DNA of 64,000 bases from Tetranychus cinnabarinus (GCA_022266195.1 WHVY01000003.1:1426001-1490000), one strand, 5' to 3'; positions 1 to 10,243 are shown, counted from the stretch's first letter. The notes: generated by a model from the letters alone, not told the origin. Made by a program: numbers and translations.

Positions 1-1
1 A

Positions 2-1296
2 CGACTTTCTTTTTCCATTAATGTCTTCAACCATTTGGAGGTTACACCTGAAAATGAAGAAAAGGTTATTGCTTTTTTATCAAACATAATAACTGTTTCT
101 TGTCTCAATGAATCCAGGGAAAAGAGTGTGAGTTACCTGTTATTTCCAATCATTCAAAGGTAAGATTAGATCAATAATTGCTACTTTAAGCTTTAAACAA
201 ATCACATATTTTACCATATTTTACCATATTTTAGGAATGAAGAATGGCGTTGGTTGGATATTACAAAGATCACAGCCAGGCCGAAACCTTGGTGGTATCA
301 AGCCTTACACAAAGTCATTGATGAAACTGTATTCAAATTTGTTCAGGCTGCTTTGATTCCACTCGCTTACCGGTTTTTGCTTCAAGTATCGAAATACAAG
401 TCTTATTATGATGAAGCAGGTTTGAATGAAAGATATGCCGGTAAGTTTTTTATTGATATCTCAATCATTTTCAGTCCGTTTTTTAATTTTCACATTTGTA
501 TTTGTTATTATTCAGAGTATGATGAAACTTTTTTGATAGATGAAGCCACAAAATCATTGTTATCAACCATACCAACAATTATGGAAATACTCCCATTGCC
601 ATTGATAGCAAGTCTGGAAGATTTAAAAAATATCAAAATGATTACAGTCAAGACACTTTATAATTCTTTAACTGCCCAGGTAATTTTTCAATCAATTAGA
701 GAAACATTACCCTTATTAATCTTGGTTTGTTGTTTCTATTTATTCAGATCATTTTCGGCTCCATTTTAAATTGTTTAACTAGACCAATATTAATCAATCA
801 AACATTAACCAAAATTGGCGAAGCTTTTACTTCTAAAGTCGCTGATAAGTTGGAAAAAATGGTTATTACTGAAGGTAAATGGCCGTCAATGATTAAAATC
901 GTTTCTTCAATTGTTGAAAGACGACTTTCTAGTAAAACAAATTATGTTATAGCATCGGAAGCAGATCAATTTGATTTAATGGATACTTTAGTGAATTTGG
1001 ATCCAAAACTCCAAACAATTGTGGATTCTCTATACAATTTTTTAGTCTCCAATTCATCGTTATTGGTTAAAAATGGCCACTTAACGAAAGATCAACATTT
1101 TAATCTCAATTTTGATTCAACAGGATCAATACAATTAACTTATAATATCCTTGAACACTGTGAAACAATTAAAACGCCAAAAATCAGTGACATCACAGAT
1201 GAAAAGTGGATTCAATTGATTGGCCGAGTGAAATCGAAACTTTCACTCCTATCAATCAGGCATATTATGCTAGAACGAGAAAAAATTGAAAATTAA
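2..1296 (+). CDS. 3' exons of an unrecognised multi-exon gene (join 2..159, 235..440, 516..679, 748..1296)
   Basis: Four exons share one continuous reading frame once three short introns are removed (160-234, 441-515, 680-747). Each intron has GT at the donor and a T-rich stretch ending in AG at the acceptor. The visible product is about 360 residues, cut at its N-terminus by the window edge, and ends at TAA 1294-1296. It is rich in Ile, Leu, Lys and Ser with no obvious signal peptide or motif. The segment around WWYQALHKVIDETVF and the Ile/Leu/Pro-rich stretches look helical. I do not recognise the family; a sorting-nexin-like tail was considered and not supported. The exon structure is well supported, the function is unknown. 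Confidence 0.7.
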
Positions 1297-1407
1297 TGCC
1301 AACTTTGAAATTGATTTCTAATTTTAATAAATTTTATACTCAATGATTTTTCCTTTGTTCATTGACCACCATTGTTCACTGATTAATGTGAACAATCAAA
1401 ATGGATA

Positions 1408-1592
1408 GAAACTGATTTAAAACCAGAAATAAAATGTAAATTATTGCAAGAATTGAAAGTAAAATATCACTTGATTGAATCTTGGAAGTGTTTAATCAAT
1501 AAGTGATCTAATATACGTTCATACTTACATATACGCTGTATTGTATTGTTGAAGGTTTGTTATCAAAAGGTCAAACGACCATTTATTGAGCG
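1408..1592. repeat. Dispersed repeat, second copy at 33952-34130
   Basis: The stretch starting GAAACTGATTTAAAACCAG recurs in the same orientation at 33952-34130 with scattered substitutions and one small deletion. It lies just downstream of the preceding gene's stop. The second copy ends at TTGAGC and continues there into unrelated sequence that matches 4520-4558. Confidence 0.75.
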
Positions 1593-1902
1593 TAAATTAT
1601 CGTTTACCGTATCAGCGTTTATCCAAGGAATAGAGGATTTTTGGATTGATTTATTGCAATTCAATTTACAATAAATGAAAGTGATAACAGCAATAACAAT
1701 AATCGTTTAACTATTTTAGTTGGCTAAATGAATAAGCTCAGTTTAAACTAAAATAAAAACTTGGAATCTAAATTTTGCCCAAATCCAAACTCAATTGACA
1801 TTAAATGTAACATTATAAGACTCACCTTTAAACTTTAACCATGCTATTGTTATAGCAACATTTTTCCCATTTTTATGAGTGATTTATTAAATTTGTTTTC
1901 AG

Positions 1903-2119
1903 CAATTTGGGTAACAATATATCTAATAATGATGATTTATTAAACCAATTTAAATTAGCAGTCTTTTCAGTTGATCAATCAAAATCAACAATAATTGGGA
2001 GGGACATCAGTAAAAACATAACTCTTAACTCATCTTCAATTAAATCAGTTTTCATCGATTTGCTACTCCATTTTAATCAGTTGATTATGTTGAAAGGAAA
2101 AAGTGATTTGCATCACTAA
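1903..2119 (+). CDS. Possible orphan terminal exon
   Basis: A good 3' splice site (pyrimidine-rich, TTTTCAG at 1896-1902) opens a frame of about 71 residues to TAA 2117-2119. The peptide is Asn/Ser/Lys-rich, with no motif I recognise. It could be an alternative last exon of the gene ending at 1296 or a gene remnant. No upstream exon in a matching phase was identified in 1300-1900, so this is weakly supported. Confidence 0.25.
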
Positions 2120-3501
2120 TTTAACTAACTAATCTACTAATGTTCACTGTAACTGATCATGATCATGATTATCGGGTTATTGTTGATCTTGATACTATTT
2201 CAGTTCAAAGTAAAAATGAGAAATAATTTTAACGTTATTTAATATAATTAAAAAGCTCACGGTCATTGACGCTTGTTATGATTGTTATTTTTTATTGTAA
2301 TTATTAGTGATCCTGTTTAAATTTATGATTAACTGTGACACTCCAAAATCATCATTAGTTGTTGATCATCTTGTGTCATGTTACGCTCTTACAGGTAGGC
2401 TGACGAAGGTAAACTTTTATTCTCCTTCAAATAATAACAGTTTTTAAATAATAACAAATAATGATATTAGTGTAAGCTAATCTTACACTAATCAAGATAA
2501 TCAGCCAATGAATCGGTGAAAATTTTCATTGATTACGTTAACAATTTATCAATATTTTTCATGCATATTTAACTTTGAATGAAGTTATGCTGTGAAACAT
2601 TTCACATTCAAATAAACATTCACATTGTCAACAATATTAATCGTTATTTAATGTACATGAAAAGACCATTAAGTCAAATAAAAAACTTTTATTTCTTATT
2701 ATGTATTTAATGTGTCTTGATGCAATCAGAGCAAAAATTACTAGTCAATCTAATATTTAAAGGAGTGAAAATAGTTTTGATTCAGATTTTGATTAGAAAA
2801 ATAAACAGAATTCTTTAATTCATGCAAAAATCATTGATGAGAGTGATAACAAATGTTAGCATATGGTGACATAAGGAAACAATTTTATCCAAAAAATGGC
2901 TCCGTGTGAATATGTAAGCAAATCATAAGTGGCAGAAAGGTTATGGTGAAGACAAAAGGATGATGATATGGTAAAAGAAAGGCGGAAGATATTGGACAGA
3001 AATGGACCGTTACCAGGCCAAAATAGATGAGGTTGACGAAAAATGAAAGAAAATTTGTGGGACAATTTGGCCCAAGGCACAGATAATGAAGACAAAGAGG
3101 CTGTCAAGAGTTTGACGATGAGTACGATGAATACGGTGAAGAAGATGAAGACAATGAGTGTGATAATGAGGGTGAAGAAGAAAAGGTGAAATGTTGAGAA
3201 AACTTTCACTCACAAGGCCATTTCGTATGCTGTTATGGTGATATTTATGTCAAGACCATTTGACTAGCTTTTTCACCTTTTACTTACTAACTTTATCCCT
3301 TTCGTCTTATAATATCGTTAAGAAAGGAAACTTTTAGCAGGCCAACATTCCATCTGAGCTTTAACATCGACGAATTTCTCATACATTTCTCTAAAATCTT
3401 GACCGTCGGGTTTCTTCTACATTGGAAATCATTTTTCTATTTATGAGTATATGAAGATGCTTTATGACAATGAGGATGATTTCTTGGGTGATATTTTATT
3501 T
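2120..3501. other. Intergenic, no supportable gene
   Basis: AT-rich sequence. Between about 3090 and 3200 a GAAGATGAAGAC-type run opens acidic reading frames on plus and hydrophobic shadows on minus; neither has convincing gene structure. Confidence 0.5.
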
Positions 3502-4653
3502 TTATGCTCTTTCAGGCCAATATCCTGATTGACTTTTCTCTTTTGAATCAGGTGATAAAGGTGATGATATTGGTGATGCTGGTGAGTCATCAAAATTAGA
3601 TGGCTTTCTCAAAGGTTCAGATGAGGGGGCTGAGGATGGCAAGGCAGAACTGGCAGATTGATAGTTGGATCTATTGCGTTCATCTTCTTCAGATGATGTG
3701 GAAGATGATGATGATGAAGGTGATGGTGAAGGTCCATGTCCAATTGATCCACCATGATTTCCTCTTCCATCCCCGTAATTCATTCCCATATATTCTTCTT
3801 CGGATCTGATTGGTTCATAAATGGGCATAGAGCTGTATGGAACTGGATGATGGACTGGAGAGTCTCGCATAAGTGAACCAGAGTCACCATAAGCATTAAA
3901 GCTGTGATGATGATGAGGGGAAGATAATCCGTGGGAGTGATGACCATAGTCTTGATTACCATGATTAACTGAGTGAGCAAAATGATGTCCTAATTGTTGA
4001 GCGGGTAAAAGTGAAAACATTTGTCTAGCTTCAGACATTGACATTACTGATGGGTCGATAATACCATGATCACCAATAGAACGGAGATGGGATCGAGATG
4101 CAATTAAGTTTGATGTGAATGCATTCATAAAAGGGTTAGATGAGCCAACTTGATTGTTGTAACCATAGGAATTAAGTTGAGATTGTTGTTGATGATTGGA
4201 TGATGAAGGTGAACCCGCGATTGAGATGGGACTGTTTGCTGAGACAAACACTGGCATCATACGAGTACCTGCAGTTGATTCAAAACCTGTGTTGCGACGG
4301 TGCATAAACTTGTTATCATGAACAGGAATGTGTACAGGAACAGGGACGGCCACAACCTTTCCATGATCATGTCCATGATCTCCATGCCCACATTTACAGG
4401 AAGATGAGCAGCCACCGCCACCACCACCGCCTCCAGAAGATGCAATAATAGTGTGACCCTTACCTTTACCACCTTTACCTTTTTTGCCTTTAGGAGCAGT
4501 CTTGACAATAGTTTTTGCTGAGCCTCCACATTTGCCTCCACCTGTATTATTTATTACAATAATTCCGGATTCCGTTCCTTTTTTACCTGCTTCACAAAAG
4601 GTTAAGACCATGAGGGTTACTTGGAAACTTAATATTATCCATTGGAAGTTCAT
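3502..4653 (-). CDS. Secreted Gly/His/Ser-rich low-complexity protein
   Basis: A single open frame of 383 residues. The N-terminus is a textbook signal peptide: a hydrophobic core to about residue 20, then CEAGKKG. Next come a Lys/Gly segment (about 50-70), a run of eight glycines followed by a Cys/His cluster (about 75-98, CSSSCKCGHGDHGHDHG), a Ser/Gln/Asn region, a His-rich block (about 220-255), and a Ser/Pro/Glu-rich tail. Such composition is typical of secreted extracellular-matrix, cuticle or silk-associated proteins, and the Cys/His cluster could bind metal. No family is recognised. A 39-bp piece of this gene (about 4520-4558) reappears at 34129-34168. Confidence 0.7.
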   Translation of the reverse strand: MNFQWIILSFQVTLMVLTFCEAGKKGTESGIIVINNTGGGKCGGSAKTIVKTAPKGKKGKGGKGKGHTIIASSGGGGGGGGCSSSCKCGHGDHGHDHGKVVAVPVPVHIPVHDNKFMHRRNTGFESTAGTRMMPVFVSANSPISIAGSPSSSNHQQQSQLNSYGYNNQVGSSNPFMNAFTSNLIASRSHLRSIGDHGIIDPSVMSMSEARQMFSLLPAQQLGHHFAHSVNHGNQDYGHHSHGLSSPHHHHSFNAYGDSGSLMRDSPVHHPVPYSSMPIYEPIRSEEEYMGMNYGDGRGNHGGSIGHGPSPSPSSSSSSTSSEEDERNRSNYQSASSALPSSAPSSEPLRKPSNFDDSPASPISSPLSPDSKEKSQSGYWPERA

Positions 4654-6287
4654 CTTGATTGACTATTCTGTAATTTTTCGATGAATAAAATAAAACACTT
4701 GTTGATAAAGTAGAATAAATTGTCCGGTTTTGTGAATTATTGGTTGGAGGATGAAAAAATTGATGAAAAGAGAGAGAGAAAACGAAAAAAAATTAATTTC
4801 TTCCGATTAAGCGGTAGATGTTTGTGAATTGATGCTGGAGGGATTTTTGATTAGGAGGGAAAAGTTATTCAGAAGGGAAAATTAAAATGACAATAGTTAA
4901 TATCACTTGAACTCACATAGATTTTGGTAGATTGTAAAAACTTTGATGTTACACTGTTTCTTGTTTCACTTGAATATTGTTTACTTTGAATGTATCTATT
5001 AAACGTTGATGATCACGAATGGACAAGTTTTGCTGGCTGATTTGTTAACAATGAATTTAAAGTTGTCACTTCAAGTTGAAGTTGTTCTGAATGGTTTAAC
5101 TACAAAATGGCTCATCAGGTGATTGTGTTAGTTGAGTTTATTTAAAATATTGGTGATTCGCTTGATAAATCACTCTCACTCACAGAGCGGGAGAGGAGTT
5201 AAACAGAGTATTAAGTCAAGAGTGTTAAGGTGAGGGTGGTAAGGAAAAATATGCATGTAAAATATAAAAACAGGAGGGAAGAGAGGGCGGGAAAGATCAA
5301 TGATAAAGACGAAGAGAAGAACAAAAGAAGACAAAAAAATAAATGGAAGCAAATAATTTGAACTTTGAATCAACTTAGGCCGGGTAAAGGCTAAATTGAA
5401 AAGAAAGGGAGAAAGTAAGGGGGAGATGAAAAATTGGAAGACAAAAAGGAAAGTAAGAGATAGAAAGAGACATTTTGTCTTAAAATATCTACCAATTTTT
5501 TAACGGTTAACTTTTATTTTAAACATTCGGTACCTGGTAATTTATACTAATCTTGGTTCCTTTTTTTCAATTATAATCAACACTTTTCTTCCTCTTCACC
5601 TTAACTCTTCATCATAATTTTAACCAAATTTTTGTGGACCAACAATATGGCGACCGCACACTCAACACCAGAAATGATCTCTAATTAAAGATACTGGTAA
5701 AATCTGGTAACAGTCTTCAACAGTTTACTATAATTACCAGTTTTTACCAATTTTTACCAATCTTTCAATCTTGTTTAACCAATCTTACATAAATTTATTT
5801 CAGTATTTCTCAACTAATTACAAATAATATTTTATCAGTGAGTGTTCATTATTCATTTCATATTTGGATGTAACTCCTGGCTTTCATGATGTAACCAAAA
5901 GGTGAACATTTTTACATTATTACATCTTTTTTGGGTTTTATTGGTTTGGCTTTGAAAATCCCAAATTGGTTGCTGGTAATGTTTTTGATCACCTTAACCA
6001 AGCCATTAACTCCACTAACTTTATTGCTATTATATCTTATTTTGGTTAATCCACTTGTAATCATTATTAAGGTATGGTTAACCAAATGATGTAACAATAA
6101 AAGTAAAAGGATGAAATTTATTGGATATTAATAATGTAACAACATATAAGAGTTCAATTGTTGTTTCAATCAAAAAATAGATACACTATTAACATATTAA
6201 CACCTCAATATCAAGGGTAAATGTCTTCAATAAGTCACTTTAATCTCATCTAATAACTGCAATCGTAACCAGAATCAACTTAAATTT
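4654..6287. other. Intergenic region between the secreted-protein gene and the Polinton
   Basis: Contains the upstream region of the minus-strand gene at 3502-4653, purine-rich tracts (5200-5470) and short tandem TTACCAATTTT-type repeats near 5740-5765. No gene is supported. Confidence 0.5.
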
Positions 6288-6293
6288 AAGGCA
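6288..6293. repeat. Left target-site duplication AAGGCA
   Basis: AAGGCA immediately precedes the AGTAGTTGG terminus. The same hexamer immediately follows the right terminus at 25625-25630. Six-base duplications are the Polinton hallmark. Confidence 0.95.
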
Positions 6294-6508
6294 AGTAGTT
6301 GGAAACCATACGCTTCCAGCACAAAAGAGACCATACGCTTCGAGCACAAAGTGAAGGTCCAATAAAAAGAAAGAAAATTAAACCTTGATGCTGTTTCAAC
6401 ACTCACCAAGTTAAAGAGGTAAATGAAGAAACATGATACTTTTAGAAAGCAGCTAATAGATTAAAGAATAAGGAAAATTAAACGCCCGGGGCTGATCTCT
6501 CGAGATTA
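6294..6508. repeat. Left terminal inverted repeat of the Polinton
   Basis: Aligns with the reverse complement of 25431-25624. The first 85 bases or so are nearly identical; further in, the arms diverge with indels but still share the AACGCCCGGG-CTGATCTC block. CCATACGCTTC occurs twice within 45 bases. Confidence 0.9.
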
Positions 6509-6641
6509 AACAGTTTCTTAATTGCCGTGAACGCGTGAGTTAGGAAATATCTTTTGATACTCGAGATTAATGAAATCAATTAACTTATGAGCAAAATTTC
6601 CTAATAATTTCATATAGCCCGGGGTAAACATTTTGATTTGA

Positions 6642-6674
6642 AGATAAGATAAATCATGATGATTTATCTTATCT
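6642..6674. repeat. Perfect 16-bp-arm palindrome built of GATA-type sites
   Basis: AGATAAGATAAATCAT, a single central G, then the exact complement. Each arm holds overlapping AGATAAG/GATAA motifs as bound by GATA-family factors. It sits about 230 bp upstream of the first Polinton ORF. Confidence 0.8.
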
Positions 6675-6769
6675 GATTCAGGTCTCAATAAGGTAAACAA
6701 AAATTTGTGGTTTTTTTCCAGAAAAGCACTTAAGATGATGACCGATAAGTTATCTTGATGAAGAATTAG

Positions 6770-6777
6770 TATATAAA
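6770..6777 (+). promoter_or_regulatory. TATA box of the first plus-strand Polinton gene
   Basis: TATATAAA lies about 125 bp upstream of the ATG at 6899. It is followed by a leader with a (CT)n run at 6864-6885. Confidence 0.6.
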
Positions 6778-6898
6778 GCGAGTTGGATCTTCAGATTTTA
6801 TTCATTCAGTCTTCAGTCTTTTCTCTTAATACTTGGACACTTACTCTCTCCTACTCCTCTCTCCTCTCTCTCTCTCTCTCTCTCTTATTCATCATACA

Positions 6899-7447
6899 AT
6901 GGCCAGCCGCGCACCAACAGCACCCTCATCACCAGCACCAACAGCACCCTCATCAACAGCAGACCCAGCAGCATCCGCATCAACACCATCGATGCAAGGA
7001 TCCGCAGCCGTTGGCGACCATCCAATTAAATCCATCAAACGGCGCGGATACATGACCGTGAGTGGTGCTCGGACCCTGGTTGGCGTTGCCGAATGGGAGG
7101 ACACCCTCGTGATAATGAAGGACACCAACCGGCTGGAAGCCACCGCTGGTGAGGCGGATGACGCGAGGCCCCTTGGATTGCTACCCGATGACTTCAAGCT
7201 GGTAAAAGCCTGGGATGCGGACGATGTCACCGGGTATACTCGAAAGTACACCTGCCGCTACTGTGGCATAGGCCTCAGCTGCAGGGCTAGTGGTATCCGC
7301 CACGAGCAAAAATGCAATGCCGAAGGGGCCCCTGGTCATGTTTGCGCTGTGCCGCCGTGCACGACCGACTGTATCGGTCCATCAGTCTGGACTCGCCCGC
7401 CTGATGGCCGATCCGACAGAGCTGCACGAGCTCAGGGCAAAAAATAA
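6899..7447 (+). CDS. GC-rich zinc-finger-like protein of the Polinton
   Basis: 182 residues from ATG 6899, chosen because the longer frame starting at 6833 would translate the (CT)n leader. The N-terminus is a repeat-rich Ala/Pro/Ser/Thr segment (about 1-35). Near residues 118-141 is a likely zinc-binding module, CRYCGIGLSCRASGIRHEQKC. More Cys follow near 150-158, and the tail is basic. The coding sequence is strikingly GC-rich compared with the AT-rich DNA on both sides, which suggests a recent origin from another source or strong codon constraint. A decayed AT-rich copy of its C-terminal part lies at 7829-7905. An AATAAA follows near 7497. Function unknown. Confidence 0.65.
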   Translation: MASRAPTAPSSPAPTAPSSTADPAASASTPSMQGSAAVGDHPIKSIKRRGYMTVSGARTLVGVAEWEDTLVIMKDTNRLEATAGEADDARPLGLLPDDFKLVKAWDADDVTGYTRKYTCRYCGIGLSCRASGIRHEQKCNAEGAPGHVCAVPPCTTDCIGPSVWTRPPDGRSDRAARAQGKK

Positions 7448-7627
7448 ATTTTGTGTATTAAACAACAAAATGTATTGAATATGATTTGATACTTAAAATA
7501 AATAATTTTGAAAACTAATTTTTTGCTTCTCTTTTTTTTATATTTCGGTGAAAGCGGTCCATTATCAGGTAAGTGAAACGCGTTTTGAATCACAAAACAA
7601 TTAAATTAAAAATCCAAAAAAAAAAAT

Positions 7628-7742
7628 TTCAAGTTTTGTTTCATTACTGTATCGTCACCCATAGAGAATGCATGGTAAAACTTGGAAAAAAAAATGAAAA
7701 TTTTTTTTTCGATTTATAAGTTTTGAAATGTATTCTCTATCT
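7628..7742 (+). repeat. Polinton subterminal repeat module, copy 1
   Basis: Shares TCAAGTTTTGTTTC, CTGTATCGTCACCCATAGAG and ATGCATGGTAAAACTT with 24996-25105 in direct orientation. It also matches the reverse complement of the 24780-24970 region. Confidence 0.8.
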
Positions 7743-7828
7743 TTTTTTTGATATTTTTACTGGCGACTAATAGGTCAAATCAGGTAAATATCGCATCAGA
7801 ATAAAAAAAAATTAGTTTTATGCAATTT

Positions 7829-7905
7829 GAATATGGCAAGTAGCCTCAGACATGAAAAGCAATGCAGAAGGATCACCTGATCACAAATATGTGAAACCAC
7901 CATGA
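7829..7905 (+). pseudogene. Decayed copy of the C-terminal part of the zinc-finger ORF
   Basis: Translation across a small frameshift gives RHEKQ followed by NAEGSPDHKYVKPP and a stop. This parallels RHEQKC NAEGAPGHVCAVPP in the gene at 6899-7447. Unlike that gene it is AT-rich. It is probably a relic of a tandem duplication. Confidence 0.55.
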
Positions 7906-8230
7906 AATGATAATTGAAAAGAACAGACAAGCAACTATATTCTAATAGCAAAAGTTACTAAAGGTATATTAATAGAATGTTTAATTTTGAAATTTATGAC
8001 GATAGGGGTGTAACATACGTGTCAGAAAGAACAAATCATGTCATAAATTTGATACATTGCTTATCATAAATCCTTTTGAATTTCAGCATTCAAGCCAATA
8101 GCATCTCCAAAGTACATTTTTCTCATAGTTATAAAAGTTTTTGCTTGGATAAGGATAATCAGTAAAGAAGAAGAATAACATTGATTTTTGTACATCTGAC
8201 AGCAGACTAGGAAATTCGGAACATACAAGA

Positions 8231-8615
8231 ATGGATTGGCTAAATAATGTATGTATGTATCTACAAATTTTGGCTAATTTTAACCCTGGATTTTTTTTTG
8301 CAGCCTGCAGCTGATTTAAACATTCAACACTACTTTGACGAACTTGAAAATCTACATGATGAAGCTGCTAATTTAATCAAGAGGATTAAAGAGTTAGGAT
8401 TTGATGAAGTTGACAACTATTTATTCAATGTACGTTTCTCCCCAGACAGACAAATAAAAGAGATCCTAAGACGAAAGATGCCTTCTAAATACCATTTAAG
8501 CTATCCTTTGGTTTGTCAACTAAATGAAATTGACCTCCTCAGAGTTCAGTATGAAGATATAATCATCAGGATGCAACTTGATTTACCTGTCAATAGACAA
8601 GTCTGTCTCAATTAA
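8231..8615 (+). CDS. Small spliced Polinton protein (exons 8231-8248 and 8304-8615)
   Basis: ATG 8231 starts a six-codon first exon (MDWLNN). It is followed by a 55-nt intron with donor GTATGT and acceptor TTTTTTTTTGCAG. Exon 2 continues in frame from 8304 to TAA 8613-8615, giving 109 residues. The protein is acidic and helical, with the segment DELENLHDEAANLIKRIKEL likely forming an amphipathic helix. No family is recognised. The exon structure parallels that of the next gene, which also has a six-codon first exon and a tiny intron. Confidence 0.65.
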
Positions 8616-8777
8616 ATTTCTAGTTATCTATTTCCTTTCAAAGATCTTTTTATAAAATAATTAATTTCCTTTTTGTTTACACCCTTTAAAATAAATTTTT
8701 TCACACAGACAATTTCTTTATCTATTTTATTATATAAATCTATGAGTAATGTATTAAAATTGAGTTAGTTAGTTTTA

Positions 8778-8859
8778 AAGCTTGACTGAAGCACATTCAT
8801 CTTTGTTACAGTGAAAATCTTAAGCTATAAAATTAGAAGCTTGACTCAAGCACATTCAT
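8778..8859 (+). promoter_or_regulatory. Tandem 23-bp direct repeat upstream of the second small gene
   Basis: AAGCTTGACTGAAGCACATT at 8778 and AAGCTTGACTCAAGCACATT at 8837 are 59 bp apart, each continuing CAT. They lie 40-120 bp upstream of the ATG at 8897, so they are a plausible duplicated regulatory element. Confidence 0.5.
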
Positions 8860-8896
8860 ATTACCTTACCTGCAGTAAAATTTTTTATATATCAAC

Positions 8897-9130
8897 ATGG
8901 ACAATTCTGAATCTGTAAGTTCTTGATTAATGTATTTATTGTGTTTCATTTGAACTTAACTTTTTGTTTTATAGAATGTTACCTGCGACTGTTGTCTAGT
9001 GGTTTTCGATAGCTTCATCAACTTCTTGACACATAACTGCTCTTGTCTTCGGCCTGATTGTTCAATGATGGAATGGTTAAGAGATTTTAAACCGATCCCG
9101 GATCAACAATTGACAAAGTGTCCATCGTGA
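8897..9130 (+). CDS. Tiny spliced Cys-rich protein (exons 8897-8914 and 8975-9130)
   Basis: The six-codon exon MDNSES is followed by a 60-nt intron (GTAAGT to TTTTATAG). Exon 2 reads to TGA 9128-9130, giving 57 residues. It contains CDCCLVVFDSFINFLTHNC, a Cys-x2-Cys...His-x-Cys arrangement like a zinc finger, and further Cys. Its frame is the same as that of the polymerase N-terminal ORF downstream, separated only by TGA TAA. It may therefore be a separate gene or the original 5' end of the polymerase reading frame. Such zinc-finger starts are common in Polinton polymerases, so both readings remain open. Confidence 0.5.
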
Positions 9131-9217
9131 TAACATGACTATCATGACTTGGAAGATTATCTTCAACACTCATGTAATAGACCAGGCCAAGAAAGTACAG
9201 ACATCATTACTGAAGCA

Positions 9218-10222
9218 ATGGCCAATCAAAAAAGTTCTACAAATGAAGTGCCAGATTATGGACATTCATCGAGCGTTCAACCTGAGGCTGGTGTTGGAAT
9301 CGAAAGCATAGCATCAACAAGCGGCTTCATACCACCAAATAGAATGCAGAAGCGACAAATTCACAATCCAGACAACGAGGATAAAGACAAAGAAGAAGAA
9401 GAAAAAGAAGAAGAAGAAGAAGAAGAAGAAGAAGGAGTAAACAGTGCCAGACCATCAAAGAGAAGGAAAAGTTTTTATTGTAAGACGTGCAAAAAAGGAA
9501 TAAGCACAAGTGAACGTTTTGTGAAACATTCAAGTGTTTGTGGGCTGTTTTCTACTGCACCAAAAAAAGCTGATAAAACTGTTATTGCGAATTTCATTTT
9601 AACAAAAGAAGCTTTCCAGAAAAAATATCGACTTTACCAACGTGAGCTTCACAATTGTTTCACTTTGGATCAAGTTGGACAAGTTTTGATGAGTGATTTG
9701 TGCAGACTAATTACATCAATTTCAGAAGAGCTTGGGCCTATCAAAATTGCATTCAATATCAACATCATCTTTGAGAAGCCAGTCACGAGTGAAGCTGTTG
9801 AAACACACATACATTCAATCTTCAAGAAACATCATCAAGCTGATGATATAGACGATTTGGTTGAAGAATCTTTTTCTGAAATTCAATCAATAATTGATAA
9901 TTATACAGAAAAAGGTAGCGGCTTTATTGTAGTTGTAATTAAAAGCATGGAAATATATATCGCACAGTATCAACCACACCATGGAGGTTGCGGTGTAAAC
10001 AAATTACCAGTTCAACTAGCTCGCAAAAATTGTTTGGTCACTGTCAATTGTTCTCATGATTGTTTCATGTATGCTGTCCTAGCAGGAGTATATGGCCAAG
10101 GGCGAAATCTACAGAGAGTCAATCAATACAATAAATATTTGAAAAGTCACAATTTTTCGAATTGGCGTGGTGAGGTTTCAATCGAGCAGATAAACTCATT
10201 CGAGAAAGCAAATTCAATTTAA
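9218..10222 (+). CDS. POLB: DNA polymerase B, N-terminal part, ending at an in-frame stop
   Basis: The frame is open from just after TAA 9131-9133; ATG 9218 is the first in-frame start. The product has a run of glutamates coded by (GAA)n (9390-9434), a zinc-finger-like CKTCKKGISTSERFVKHSSVC, and a later segment typical of Polinton polymerase N-termini (SHDCFMYAVLAGVYG, then NQYNKYL). It stops at TAA 10220-10222. The same frame continues without a shift into the catalytic part, so this is one gene split by a nonsense codon. Family knowledge: the polymerase replicates the element by protein priming. Confidence 0.8.
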   Translation: MANQKSSTNEVPDYGHSSSVQPEAGVGIESIASTSGFIPPNRMQKRQIHNPDNEDKDKEEEEKEEEEEEEEEGVNSARPSKRRKSFYCKTCKKGISTSERFVKHSSVCGLFSTAPKKADKTVIANFILTKEAFQKKYRLYQRELHNCFTLDQVGQVLMSDLCRLITSISEELGPIKIAFNINIIFEKPVTSEAVETHIHSIFKKHHQADDIDDLVEESFSEIQSIIDNYTEKGSGFIVVVIKSMEIYIAQYQPHHGGCGVNKLPVQLARKNCLVTVNCSHDCFMYAVLAGVYGQGRNLQRVNQYNKYLKSHNFSNWRGEVSIEQINSFEKANSI

Positions 10223-10243
10223 ATAAGCGTCTTCTCATACAAC

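Noticed and set aside
2856..3213. Hydrophobic minus-strand ORFs
   Set aside because: Shadows of a GAAGATGA-type purine repeat; no homology or gene structure.
10223..10243. Intron removing the polymerase stop
   Set aside because: No GT donor and AG acceptor pair around 10200-10250 keeps the conserved frame; a simple in-frame nonsense codon fits better.
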